64,000 bases of DNA, taken from Hyalangium gracile (GTDB taxonomy: Bacteria > Myxococcota > Myxococcia > Myxococcales > Myxococcaceae). Location: the NCBI RefSeq assembly GCF_020103725.1, contig NZ_JAHXBG010000002.1:682001-746000 (forward strand). Direction: 5' to 3'. This document shows positions 1-9,500 of this stretch, piece by piece (the stretch's first letter is position 1; every line of letters starts with the position of its first letter). The position numbers and the translations under genes were made by a program. A model generated the notes under the pieces. The model was not told the origin of the DNA. It did no database searches and saw nothing but the letters and a program-made list of their open reading frames with translations.

Positions 1-534
1 CGAGTTCTCGGTGACAGGCGTGGCCCCGCGGTGCACCGCACAACCCCAGTCGAGAAGGACGGCACGTCCCCCGGCGGTGACGAGCACGTTGTCTCCCTTG
101 ACGTCCCGGTGCACGCCGCCCAGAGCGTGAGCGGCAGCCAGCGCGCTAGCGATCTGTTCAAGCACCAGCAACACCTGGCGGCTCGTCCTTCGTGCACCCC
201 GGGCCCACTCGTACAGCGGCACACCCTCCACCCACTCCATGACGAGGTACGGGTACTGCGCCCCGGACGACGGCGAGTCCCACCAGCCCCGGTCCTCGAA
301 GCGCGGCACCGAGGAGTGCTGGAGGCTCTGGAGCAGCGCCACCTCGCGCGTGAAGCGCGGGTCATCCGGCGTCACGGCCACCTTCAGCGCGAAGGGCCCG
401 GCGTCGGAGTGCCCGGCTCTCTGGGCTCGGAACACCACGCCGAAGCTGCCCCGGTCGTGCCGAGCGCGGATGAGCCAGGGGCCTACGAGCATCCCAGGCA
501 CCAGTTCCGCGTGCATCGCCTCCCTCTCAATCAC
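1..534 (-). CDS. Ser/Thr protein kinase, N-terminal part (cut by left window edge)
   Basis: The first 178 residues of a Hanks-type Ser/Thr kinase, read leftward off the window. The start is a GTG at 534, chosen because AGGAGGG sits a few bases upstream; an in-frame ATG lies at 516. Visible elements are a glycine-rich loop (DRGSFG), the ATP-binding lysine in FALKVAV, the hinge YLVMEWVEG, the catalytic loop HRDVKGDN, and a DWG triplet where DFG is usual. The HRDVKGDN loop is common in myxobacterial kinases. The DWG variant keeps the metal-binding Asp, so activity is plausible. The activation segment, C-lobe and any sensor domain lie outside the window, so the input signal cannot be guessed. Confidence 0.9.
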   Translation of the reverse strand, partial: MIEREAMHAELVPGMLVGPWLIRARHDRGSFGVVFRAQRAGHSDAGPFALKVAVTPDDPRFTREVALLQSLQHSSVPRFEDRGWWDSPSSGAQYPYLVMEWVEGVPLYEWARGARRTSRQVLLVLEQIASALAAAHALGGVHRDVKGDNVLVTAGGRAVLLDWGCAVHRGATPVTENS

Positions 535-1298
535 GGCTCCCTCCTATGCGGTTGGCAGCGAGCGACCTTACCCTGGAAGTAGCCTCGGGCAAGAGACGAA
601 GTGGCGGAGGGTCGTGGGAGGTTGTGCGGGTGTGTTGGGCTTGCCCCAGTTTCGTGGCTCTCCCGCACTTCGTGTGGAGCACACAGCGAGCAGCACACGG
701 CGATGCAGGCTGATGGCAACCCTGCGGAGAGGGAAGCAGAACACCCAGCGTCGATTCACCACGTACGCGGCATTGTCCCAGCCTGTGCCCAGCGGTTCGA
801 GGCTCGCCGGGGCACGATACCGCCGGAGGCTTTGATGCCAATCCCCAGGCTAACCGTCTTGCGTATCAGGTCGATGTGACTGTCTGAGGCCGAGACCCGC
901 TCCCCATTGGGGGAGTGACAATGAGGCGACTCCGGCTGCACCGTCCACGATCTCGGACGGTCTATTCCGTGAGTTGTTGAAGCACCTCCCTGTCTTTTCG
1001 CCGTGTTATCAAATTCCCCCTGGCCGCCAATTGTCTCAACCCCCGGCAATCTCAGAGATTTTCTGGACCGTCTCGCAGTTCGGACGCTCCGTCCACGCGC
1101 ACGGACGGTTCCTGGGAGCGTCTGGTCGCAAGTGGCCGTTTTCTCAGTAGCCCCGGCGGTGGCGCGCGGCCTGCATCAGGTCCCAGCAACCGCACGGTCG
1201 AGCGGCTGGGTCGCAATGGTGCGTCTCTCATGAGGGAAGAGCCTCTCATCATACGTCCGAACGTGGCTCCATTCCCTCCCGACCAAAGAGGATCAACA
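535..1298. other. Spacer of about 760 bp without a supported gene
   Basis: Short open frames exist on both strands, but none has recognisable family motifs together with a credible ribosome-binding site. It is less GC-rich than its surroundings. It holds a short stem-loop at 900-915 (CTCCCC, loop ATTG, GGGGAG) and a larger nested hairpin at 1083-1122. The last 100 bp should contain the promoter of the small secreted protein at 1299. The stretch could be a decayed gene. Confidence 0.5.
1083..1122. other. Nested inverted repeat in the spacer
   Basis: The outer arms GACGCTC (1083-1089) and GAGCGTC (1116-1122) enclose inner arms CCGTCC (1089-1094) and GGACGG (1103-1108), which share one base with the outer arm. 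No T-run follows, so a classical intrinsic terminator is not shown. It could be an old terminator or a structured leader of the gene at 1299. Confidence 0.35.
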
Positions 1299-1706
1299 AT
1301 GAAAAAGCTGCATGCAGTGGTAGGAGTCGCAGTGGCGCTGTCGCTGGCGGGGACAGCTGCTTGGGCAGGCGCTAAGACTGTCGTGCCCGTCACGATCAGC
1401 CCCTCCGCCTCGACTACCTGGGTCAGCGGCACCATCGGCTCAGCCCGCAACAGTGCGAATACCAACGAGACTATCGGGTGCGCCTTGTATGCATACAGCA
1501 ACGTGTCCGCACCATCATCCATTCAGTGCTATGCAAGGAATGCGGCTGGCACTTACATCTCTTGCACGTCGACTGCGCCAGCCCTCGTGAATGCGATGTC
1601 GGCCATTACGAGCGACTCCTACATCACGTTCGTGGTGGACACGAGCGGGAGCTGCACCCACGTGTACATCAACAACTCTTCATATTTCGAGCCCAAGGCC
1701 CCGTAG
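1299..1706 (+). CDS. Small secreted protein with four cysteines, function unknown
   Basis: A 135-residue protein with a clear Sec signal peptide: MKKLH, a hydrophobic core, and a probable cleavage site after AWA near residue 23. The ATG at 1299 is preceded by AGAGGA at good spacing; upstream in-frame ATGs would bury the signal peptide. The mature part is small, Ser/Thr/Ala-rich and has four Cys (contexts IGCALY, IQCYAR, ISCTST, GSCTHV) that could form two disulfides. I do not recognise a family. It is convergent with a DUF692/MNIO oxidase gene and separated from it by a strong hairpin, so the two are not one operon. It is probably periplasmic or extracellular. Confidence 0.75.
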   Translation: MKKLHAVVGVAVALSLAGTAAWAGAKTVVPVTISPSASTTWVSGTIGSARNSANTNETIGCALYAYSNVSAPSSIQCYARNAAGTYISCTSTAPALVNAMSAITSDSYITFVVDTSGSCTHVYINNSSYFEPKAP

Positions 1707-1725
1707 GAGCATCCGCAAGGCTCTA

Positions 1726-1749
1726 GAGGAGGCGCGCCTGCGCCTCCTC
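1726..1749. terminator. Perfect 10-bp hairpin between convergent genes
   Basis: GAGGAGGCGC, loop GCCT, then GCGCCTCCTC: a perfect 10-bp stem 20 bp past the stop of the secreted protein. No U-tract follows, which is usual for GC-rich myxobacteria. The palindrome could serve both this gene and the convergent gene ending at 1876. Confidence 0.65.
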
Positions 1750-1875
1750 GCTCCAAGTGTGACACAGCTCCAATACACCGATGAGGCGGTCGCTCGGCGC
1801 TCATCCGCAAGCGAAGGGGACCGTCCTCAATGCAAGCCCCTGATTCGAGCCCGAGAAGCTTTCCGCTGGCGCGGC

Positions 1876-3528
1876 TCACCCGCGCCGCACGAGTCCCCGG
1901 GCCATGGCCTCGGCGAGCAGCGCCGGAGCGATGTCCTTCTCCAGCACCGGGCCGTTCGTCAGCGCGCGCAGCACCTCGGAGAGCACTGGCGGCGCCGTGT
2001 GCACCTCCATGCCCCCTCCCCGCTTGCGACGAGCCGCGAAGCGCCATGGCCGCGACACCGTCCGCCGTGCCGCTTGCGCCAGTGCCTCCAGCCCGCTCGA
2101 CTCCACCACCCCGTTCCCCCAGGCCCGCCCGGTGAGGTGTCGGCGCAGCGCTCGCGCCGAGTACACGAGCTCGGACAGATCCGCCGGGAACGTCCCCACC
2201 CGCACGTCCTCCGCGAGCCCCACCTCTCCCGCCTTGGGTGGCGGCACCGGCCGCTGCATCAGCGTGGGCAGGAACGTCTCGAACGACAGCGCCGCCGCCG
2301 CCGCCGCGCCCTCGTCCGGATGCTCCCGGAGCCGCCGCCGCGCGTAGTCCAGGAACGCATGCCCGAACGACCGGCCCGAGCCCTCGAACAGCTCGCGGAA
2401 CTCGTTGGACAGGGTGAACGACAGCAGCCCCTCGCGCGTGCCCGCCAGGATCAACCGCGAGATCGGAAAGTCCTTGTCGAGCTGCTCCGCCACCACCGCC
2501 AGCCGGAAGTCCGTCTCCGCGACGCTCCCCTCCACGTCATCGGACTCCACCGCCCGCCGGATGCCGTAGCCCAGGTCGAACAGCTCCCACGGCCTGCTCA
2601 CGTTCCCCAGGGGCGGCGGCACCGCCTGCACGGGCGTCAGCCGCAGCGGCTCACGCTCCCCTCGCGGCACCAGGCTGCGCAGCCGACGCAGCGTCAGCAT
2701 CGCCACCTCGGGAGGGTGGCCATCCCCCTCGAACGTCACCGCCCGCAGGGACGTGCACCGCGGCAGCACATGCTCGAGCAGCTCGAACAGCTCCTCGCGC
2801 ACCGGCTGCGTGTGGTCATCCACGTAGAAGCGCCGGGACCACCGCCGCGTCACCACGCCACCGGCGATGTGGATCTCGATGATCCGCTCGAACGGGAAGC
2901 CCTCGAACCCCGCATCCAGCGGCAGCTCCGAGGCGAGCTGATAGCTCAGCAGGTGCCCCAGATCCAGCAGCAGCGGCAGCCCGGTCCGGGCCTGCAGCCG
3001 AGACATGAACTCGAGCACGTGCATGTCCCCGCGCCGGGCCATGACCGCCGGGTTCTCCAGCGCCAGGGGCACGCTCAACCCCGCCTGCACATGCAGCGCG
3101 TGCGCCGCGCAGTCCTGCAAGCCCTCGTTGGTGAGCGGCGGCGTGACATAGAGGTAGCCCGGGAAAGGCTGCCCACCCGAGTGCCACCACCCCACGTCGT
3201 TGCCCACCCACGCGCTGCCCACCGTGCGCGCGTGCGCATCCAGGTCCGCGATGTCCGTCTCCGCCTCGAGCACCGGCCCGTAGAGGTTCAGGTGCACCGG
3301 GTGGAACAGCACCGGCACCTCCCGGAGGCGCCGGAACATCTCCGGAAACAGCGTCGCGTGCTTCTTCGTCTCCGCGATCGACAGCGGAGCGCTGTACTCC
3401 ACGAAGTCGAAGAGCTCGGGCTCCTCGTCGAGCAGCCGGTATGGGTGGGGCTGGTCAGCGGCGCTGAGGTTGCTGCTCAGGCCGAGCCCTCGCCAGGGCA
3501 GCGTCCAGGATTCGGGGGATGGAGCCAT
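1876..3528 (-). CDS. DUF692/MNIO-family (multinuclear iron oxidase-like) protein with long C-terminal extension
   Basis: A 550-residue protein. The first ~290 residues match the DUF692 fold (MbnB, TglH and bufferin-type MNIO enzymes). These bind two or three irons and modify cysteines in peptides. Candidate metal ligands occur in the family order: His76/His79 (FHPVHL), Glu158-Asn159 (LENP), Asp189 and His192 (LLDLGH), Glu218/His220 (EIHIAGG), Asp237/Asp238/His239 (VDDHT) and Glu267 (TFEGD). Some positions differ from the usual DVNN and AGH patterns, so this is a divergent branch. The remaining ~260 residues are mostly helical and unassigned. The gene stands alone and is divergent from a methyltransferase. 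The start has AGGGTAGGGG upstream. Substrate unknown. Confidence 0.75.
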   Translation of the reverse strand: MAPSPESWTLPWRGLGLSSNLSAADQPHPYRLLDEEPELFDFVEYSAPLSIAETKKHATLFPEMFRRLREVPVLFHPVHLNLYGPVLEAETDIADLDAHARTVGSAWVGNDVGWWHSGGQPFPGYLYVTPPLTNEGLQDCAAHALHVQAGLSVPLALENPAVMARRGDMHVLEFMSRLQARTGLPLLLDLGHLLSYQLASELPLDAGFEGFPFERIIEIHIAGGVVTRRWSRRFYVDDHTQPVREELFELLEHVLPRCTSLRAVTFEGDGHPPEVAMLTLRRLRSLVPRGEREPLRLTPVQAVPPPLGNVSRPWELFDLGYGIRRAVESDDVEGSVAETDFRLAVVAEQLDKDFPISRLILAGTREGLLSFTLSNEFRELFEGSGRSFGHAFLDYARRRLREHPDEGAAAAAALSFETFLPTLMQRPVPPPKAGEVGLAEDVRVGTFPADLSELVYSARALRRHLTGRAWGNGVVESSGLEALAQAARRTVSRPWRFAARRKRGGGMEVHTAPPVLSEVLRALTNGPVLEKDIAPALLAEAMARGLVRRG

Positions 3529-3643
3529 ACCCCTACCCTAACCGAGCCCCTCGCCTCCCTCACCCATCTCGCAGCCAATGAACGTTGAAAGCCGGGCAGC
3601 GGTAGCTGGCACTCGTCTGGCGGCTGCTGTTACACGGATGGCC

Positions 3644-4363
3644 ATGTTCCATCGCAAGGGTCCCACGTTGATTGAGCTGGCGAGACAGGCACTGAGCTCG
3701 GTGGAGCAGGGCTACGATCTGCTCGCGCCCAAGTTCGAGTACACGCCCTTCCGCACGCCGGATCCGGTGCTGAGGACGACGATGGAGCAGGTGGGGCCGC
3801 CGCGCTCCATCGATCGCGCGCTGGATCTGTGCTGCGGCACCGGCGGCGCCATGCGCTTCCTGCGCCCGCTGTGCCGCCAGGAAGTCGTGGGCGTGGATCT
3901 GAGCCGCGGCATGCTGGACGAGGCCCACCGGCTGCTCGCGGATGCCCCCGGCGACGCGAGGATCACCCTGGTCCAGGGCGACGCGCTGGAGCTGGGCTAC
4001 ACCTCCGAGTTCGACGTGGTGACGAGCTTCGGAGCCTTCGGTCACATCCTCGAGCAGGACGAGCCACGGCTCGTCGAGGGAATCGCCCGAGCGCTGCGTC
4101 CAGGAGGCCGCTTCCTCTTCATCACCGCGCACCCGCCCTCGGTGCTCAACCCCGGCTACTGGATGGCCAAGGGCTTCAACGCGGCGATGCGCGTGCGCAA
4201 CGCCCTGTGGAAGCCCCCCTTCGTCATGTACTACCTGACGTTCCTCGTCCCCAGGGCCCGCGAGCTGCTCGAGGCCCAGGGCTTCGAGGTGGACGTGCGG
4301 GACAGGCTCATGCCGCCGCCTTTCACGCCCTTCAGCATCGTCGTGGCGACGAAGAAGGCCTAG
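3644..4363 (+). CDS. SAM-dependent class I methyltransferase
   Basis: A soluble methyltransferase of about 239 residues. The SAM-binding motif I is LDLCCGTGG, followed by the acidic end of strand beta-2 (VVGVDLSRGML), GDALEL and a post-motif RALRPGGRFLF, typical of the Methyltransf_11/25 group. The start was put at the ATG reading MFHRKGPT because residues upstream look like untranslated leader; ATGs at 3638 and 3578 are alternatives. The substrate cannot be told from sequence. The gene is divergent from the DUF692 gene and convergent with the histidine kinase, ending 6 bp from that gene's stop. Confidence 0.85.
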   Translation: MFHRKGPTLIELARQALSSVEQGYDLLAPKFEYTPFRTPDPVLRTTMEQVGPPRSIDRALDLCCGTGGAMRFLRPLCRQEVVGVDLSRGMLDEAHRLLADAPGDARITLVQGDALELGYTSEFDVVTSFGAFGHILEQDEPRLVEGIARALRPGGRFLFITAHPPSVLNPGYWMAKGFNAAMRVRNALWKPPFVMYYLTFLVPRARELLEAQGFEVDVRDRLMPPPFTPFSIVVATKKA

Positions 4364-4369
4364 CCCCGC

Positions 4370-5683
4370 TCACGCCACGGCGGCTTCCGGGCGGCTCGCG
4401 CTGATCGGCAGCGCGATGCACATCCGCGCCCCGCCCTCCTCGCGGTTCGTCGCCGTCAGCCTGCCGCCAAACTGCTCCACGTACTCGCGCGACAGCACCA
4501 GACCCAGCCCGGTCCCCTTCTCCGGGCCCTTCGTCGTGAAGAACGGCTCGAACAGCCGCGCCAGCACCTCCGCCGAGAAGCCAGGGCCGTTGTCCTCGAT
4601 GAGCACCTGGACGGTGCCGCCCTCGACGCGGCCCAGGACGAGCACCTCTCCCTCCGAGCCCCGATGCGGCTCCACCGCATCCCCCGCGTTCACCAGCAGG
4701 TTGAGGATCACCTGCGCCAGCCGCCGCCGCACCACGTACACCACGGGCAGATCCGCGGGCACCTCGACGCGGAGCTCGGCCACGTTCTTGAGCCGGACCG
4801 ACGCCAGCCGCGACGCGTCCTTCACCACCTCCGCGAGCGAGCAGTGCGTGGGCTCCTCCGTCGCGTCCATGCGCGAGAAGCCCTGGAGATCGGAGACGAT
4901 CTGCCGGATGCGCTCCACGCCGCTGCTCACATCCTGGAAGGCCTCGCGCAGATCCTCCTTGGACTCGACGGCCGAGGCCATGAGCTCCTTCTCGATGAAG
5001 CCCAGGTTGGAGCGGACGTAGGCGATGGGGTTGTTCAGCTCGTGGGCCACGCTCGCCGCCAGCCGGCCGATGGTGGCCAGCTTCTCGGACTGGGCCCGGC
5101 GGTGCTCGCTGAAGGCCAGCTTCTCGAGCGCCTCGCGCCGCGCGCGCTCCAGGAGCATCGCCTCCTCCGCGTGCCGGACCTTGCGGAACTGCATGCCCCC
5201 GTAGGTGCCGAAGAACATCATCACCATCAGCATCGCGCCCCACATCACGCCCTGGAGCGCCGGCTCCCCTCCCGCATACACGAGCCACCCACCGCCCAGC
5301 GCGCTGACGACACCGCACGTGACGGCCGACGCCAGCGTCTCGGAGGACGTCAGGGCCAGGATGAGCGGCAGCGTGGGGAAGAAGTAGAAGTACGGGCTGT
5401 GCGTGCCCCCGGTGAACACCAGCAGCCCCAGGTAGCAGAGCGCGGACACCACCCCGTAGCCGCCGCCCACCCAGCGCGCCTGCGCCAGGCTCACTCGCGG
5501 GAGCATCGCCCCGCTCACCATCGTCGCCACCCCCCACGCCACCCGGATCCCCAGCAGCTCCCACTGGGAGTGCCCCAGGACCATCAGGTCCAACCCGTAC
5601 AGCCCGACGATCAGCACCGAGAACAGCAGGTTCGTTCTCTGACGCACCCACCCACCCTCGCTCGCTCCTGCACCGCGACCCAT
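4370..5683 (-). CDS. Membrane sensor histidine kinase
   Basis: 437 residues. About five or six hydrophobic segments fill residues 18-165 and form an integral membrane sensor with little periplasmic loop. A short coiled linker (RHAEEAMLLERARREALEKLAF) leads to the HisKA domain with phospho-acceptor His214 in VAHELNNPIAY. The HATPase domain shows the N box (LNLLVNAGDAV), G1 (EDNGPGFS), F box (FEPFFTTK) and G2 (GTGLGLVLS), so it should be active. GGGAGGAG precedes the ATG. No response regulator gene is adjacent, so it is an orphan in this window, as is common in myxobacteria. Confidence 0.93.
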   Translation of the reverse strand: MGRGAGASEGGWVRQRTNLLFSVLIVGLYGLDLMVLGHSQWELLGIRVAWGVATMVSGAMLPRVSLAQARWVGGGYGVVSALCYLGLLVFTGGTHSPYFYFFPTLPLILALTSSETLASAVTCGVVSALGGGWLVYAGGEPALQGVMWGAMLMVMMFFGTYGGMQFRKVRHAEEAMLLERARREALEKLAFSEHRRAQSEKLATIGRLAASVAHELNNPIAYVRSNLGFIEKELMASAVESKEDLREAFQDVSSGVERIRQIVSDLQGFSRMDATEEPTHCSLAEVVKDASRLASVRLKNVAELRVEVPADLPVVYVVRRRLAQVILNLLVNAGDAVEPHRGSEGEVLVLGRVEGGTVQVLIEDNGPGFSAEVLARLFEPFFTTKGPEKGTGLGLVLSREYVEQFGGRLTATNREEGGARMCIALPISASRPEAAVA

Positions 5684-5719
5684 CGCTCCTCCCGTCGCCG
5701 AGAGCCTGGGAGGTTTTTC

Positions 5720-5725
5720 ATTTTA
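5720..5725 (-). promoter_or_regulatory. Possible -10 element in an AT-rich island upstream of the histidine kinase
   Basis: The stretch 5712-5770 is strikingly AT-rich for this DNA. On the minus strand it holds TAAAAT about 37 bp ahead of the kinase start codon. A good -35 partner at 16-18 bp was not found, so the assignment is tentative. Confidence 0.3.
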
Positions 5726-5805
5726 TCGCAACAAGTCGGGATTTTTCCGTTATTGATACAACAGTAACATCAGGGAGCGAGGAGGGGGACGAGCGCTCGC
5801 CGTGC

Positions 5806-6462
5806 CTACCCGACGGGATCGGCGGAGGCCTCGTCCTGCTCGATGAGGCCCTGCTCGATGGCCATCTGCCGCAGGTGGACCTTGATGCGCTGGAACTGCT
5901 GGCGCAGCGCGGTGGCCTTGCGGGTGACGGCGGCGCTCGTCATCGGCTCGTCCGAGTCCCACATCACCCGGGCCACCTCCGTCCACGCCAGGCGCTGATC
6001 CACGCGCAGCATCAGCAACATGCGCTCATCGGGCTCGAGGCTCTCGCGCAGCGCCCGGAAGCGCTCCTTCACGGAGGTGCGCTGCCAGGGCCGGGTGTCG
6101 GAGCGGTTGCCCAGCGGAGCCTCGGGGATGGCCGAGGAGCTGACGGGCGTCTCCCGGGCCGACGGCGCGTGCACCAGCTGGTAGCAGGCGTTGCGCGCCA
6201 GGCGATAGGCCCACGTGCGGAAGGAGCTCTCCCAGCGGAACGACGGCAGCCCCTTGAGGAGGCTCTCGCAGAAGACGCTGAAGGCGTCCTTGGCCAGCTC
6301 CGGGTTGTGGAGCACCGAGGCCATCAGCCGCATGATCTCCATCCCGTAGCCCTGCAGCGCGCGCTCCACCGCCCCCGCCGTGTCCCCCCGCAGACACAGC
6401 TCCCGAATCTCCTGCTCCAGCTGCTCGCGACCGTTCGACATCGTCGTCCCCTGTGTGTCCAT
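5806..6462 (-). CDS. RNA polymerase sigma factor, ECF-like
   Basis: 218 residues (211 if the second ATG at 6441, which has GGGGA upstream, is used). Region 2 is visible as FRWESSFRTWAYRLARNACY, the core- and -10-binding helix set. Region 4 has a helix-turn-helix around LAWTEVARVMW and a basic helix RKATALRQQFQRIK. The segment between them is short, as in ECF factors, but region 2 is divergent. It lies 60 bp downstream of the large kinase/cyclase/AAA/TPR gene on the same strand and is probably cotranscribed with it, so that kinase may control the sigma factor. No anti-sigma gene is visible. Confidence 0.8.
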   Translation of the reverse strand: MDTQGTTMSNGREQLEQEIRELCLRGDTAGAVERALQGYGMEIMRLMASVLHNPELAKDAFSVFCESLLKGLPSFRWESSFRTWAYRLARNACYQLVHAPSARETPVSSSAIPEAPLGNRSDTRPWQRTSVKERFRALRESLEPDERMLLMLRVDQRLAWTEVARVMWDSDEPMTSAAVTRKATALRQQFQRIKVHLRQMAIEQGLIEQDEASADPVG

Positions 6463-6522
6463 GGCTCGTCTCCCGCTGGCTGGAGTGGCGAGCCCGCCCC
6501 TGTGATGGCCAGCGCTTCCCCC

Positions 6523-9500
6523 CTAGTGAGGCGCCAGAGTCGGCCGTTCGCTCCCCAGCCCACGGAGCTGGCGCTCCAGTGCCGCCTCCACCTTCCTGCC
6601 GAACCCGTGCGAGCCCTGCCTGCGGGCCACGTCGAGCGCGTGCATGAAGGACACCGTGGCCGCCGCGTCGTGGCCGAGAGCCCGGAGCAGCTCGCCCTCG
6701 ATGCGGTGCAGCTCCACCTCGTAGGAGCGCTCGCCGAGCGCGTCCGCCCACCCCAGGGCGTGGCTCACCGCGGACAGGCCCTGTGAGTACTGCCCCAGCT
6801 TCAGGTGGTACTCCGCGAGCATGCCGAGGAACAGCGGCATGCCGGCGCGGATCCCCGCGTTGCGCCACTTCCCCAGGTTGGCGCGCAGCAGCGCGAGCGC
6901 CTCGCGGGGGAAGCCCTGCGCGGACAGCACCCAGCTCTTGATGAAGACGGACCAGCCCAGCCACAGCCGGAAGCGGTGCTCGGTGGAGATGGCCATGCAC
7001 CGCTCGGCGCGCTCCTGCGCGCACTCCAGCTCTCCCCGGAGCTGACAGGCCAGGGCGGTGTAGGTCAGCGCGAGGGCCAGCGTGTGGTGGTGGCCTATCC
7101 GGTCGGCCAGCGCCAGCGCCTCGTGGCCGTAGGCGCGCGCCCTGGCCTCATCACCGGTGACGGAGTGGACGACGGAGCCATAGGCGAGCGCGGCCACCCG
7201 CGGATCCACCCACTGCTTCACCGCGAGCTCCCGGTGCTGCTCGAGACTCACGTCCGAGCACTCCAGGGCGCGCTCCAGGTGCGCCACGGCGGTGGGCATG
7301 TCCCCCCAGGTGAAGAAGTTGGTGGCCATCATCCGGTGGCCCAGCGAGAGCATCTCGCCGCTGTGCTGGCGCTGGCCCACGTCCACGAGCAGCTCGGCCA
7401 GCTCATGGGCCACCTGGAAGCGGGCGCGCATGAAGTAGTACGCGAACGAGCCCCAGGTGGAGACGCGCAGGCCCGGCAGCGCCTCCCCCACCTGGTGGAA
7501 CAGCTCCAGGGCGCGGCCGTAGGTCTGCTCCACCTCGCGAGCGCGCACGCTGCGCGTCTGCATCAGCGGCAGCCCCAGGCCCACCAGCAGCTGCAGCTCC
7601 TGCTCGGGGCGTCGCGCCTCCTCCGGCAGGCCGCGCAGCAGCTTCAGCGCCTGGCTCAGGTGGCTGATGGCCTCCACGTTGGCCGAGCGCCGGCTGGCGC
7701 GCTCTCCGGCCTTGGCCCACATGCGGATGGCGGGCTCCACCTCTCCCGCCTCCGTGTAGTGGTGGGCGAGCATCTCGGGCTGCGTCTCCGCCAGCTCGGG
7801 GAACTGGGCGGCCATCACCTGGGCGATGCGCCGGTGGTACTCGCGCCGCGTGCGCCGCAGCAGGGACTGGTAGGCCGCCTCCTGGATGAGCGCGTGGCGG
7901 AACTGGTACCGGGGCTCGTTGGTGTCATCCCCCGGCTGGAGCAGGCCGGCCTGGATCAGCCCGAAGAGATCCTGCTCGAGCGCCTGCTCGTTGCGTCCCG
8001 ACAGCGTGGCCAGCAGGGCATGGCTGAAGCCGCGCCCCACCACGGCGCACAGCTGGGCCAGCGCCTTCTGCCGTCGGGGGAGCCTGTCCAGGCGCGCCAG
8101 CAGCAGCCCGCTCAGGGTGAGCGGAATGGAGGAGGACTCGGAGCCCGGGGCCTCTGGGCCGCCCCGCTCCACCACCATGCGCGTCATCTCCTCGGCGAAG
8201 AGCGGCACGCCATCCGTCTTCGCCACGAGCTGCTCGATGGTCTCCTCCGACAGCGAGTGCCCGCTGGCCGCCTGCCGCACCAGCTCCGCGCTGAGCTTCG
8301 GCGCCAGCCGATCGATCGTGAGCACGTGGAGCCGGTCCGTCCTGGGCCACGCGTGCTGGAAGTCCGGACGCGCGGTGAGGAAGACGCAGATGCGCGATCG
8401 CTCGATGCGCGTCAGCAGCACCCCGAGCAGCTCCAGCGTCGAGGGATCGGCCCAGTGCAGATCCTCGACGACGGCGAGCACGGGGCCCTCCTCGGTCATC
8501 TTCAGCAGCAGCGTCGTGAGCGCCTCGAGCGTCTTCTCCTTCAGCCGGTCTGGCGTGTACCGCAGGTGCGGTGAGCCCTCGGTGACGGGCAGCGCCAGGA
8601 GGCTGGCCAGCAGGAACACCTGCTCCGCCGGCAGCCCCGCCGCCCGCATGCGCCCCTCCACCTTGCGCAGGTTCACCTGCGGGCTCCCCTCGGGATCCAG
8701 CCGCAGCAGGTGCTGGATCAGCTCGATGATGGGATGGAAGGCGCTGGTGCTGAACTGGACCCAGCACTGGCACCGCAGGCGGATCGCGCTGTCCGCGGGG
8801 ACACGCTCGCGCAGCTCCAGGACCAGCCGCGACTTGCCGATGCCCGCCTCTCCTCGAAGGAGGACGAAGGCGCCCTGCCCCTCTCGCGCCCGCTCCCATT
8901 CCTCGAGGAGCCGCCGCAGCTCGGGCTCGCGGCCCACCAGCGGAGTGAGCGGGCCCTGCTCGTGGGTCCGCTCGAAGCGGCTCACGGTGCGCTTTTCCCT
9001 GAGCAGCTGGTGGACCTCCAGCTTCGTCACCCCCGACAGCCCCTGGAACGAGCGCTGCCCCAGCGGCTCGGTCCTGAAGGCGCCACGCACCAGCCGCCAG
9101 CTGGTGTGGCTCATGCACACCGCATCCGGCTGAGCCTCCCGCGCCAGCCAGAGGGCGATCTTCGGGGCCTCTCCCTGGAGCGCGGAGGTGCGCCCGCGCA
9201 GCTCGGTCGGGAGGTTGTCCAGCACCACGGTGCCCGTGTGGAGCCCCACCTTCACGGTGAGCTTCCGGCGCGGCAGGTACGGCAGCTTCTGCTGGATCGT
9301 CGTGCCCAGGTGCGAGGCCAGGTACAGGGCCGCCCGCGCCGCCTTGTCCGCGTCCTCCTCGCGCGCCTGGGGGTAGCCGAAGCAGGCGAGCACCTCATCC
9401 CCCACGAACGTGGTGATGAACCCGCCATGCTCCTGGATGATCTCGGAGCAGGACTGGTGGAAGGCCCCCTCCAGTTCGCCGAGATCCTCCACGTCCAGGT

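Noticed and set aside
885-930. CRISPR array
   Set aside because: Only one hairpin-like unit; no second copy or spacers, and no cas genes in the window.
756-1049. Minus-strand open frame of about 97 codons in the left spacer
   Set aside because: No recognisable motif, weak start context, and composition unlike the neighbouring genes.
1591-3588. Long plus-strand open frame opposite the DUF692 gene
   Set aside because: Antisense shadow of a GC-rich gene: Arg/His/Pro/Gln-rich translation without any fold motif. Other very long antisense frames (15563-18673, 39965-42952, 47109-50258, 11249-13498) were rejected for the same reason.
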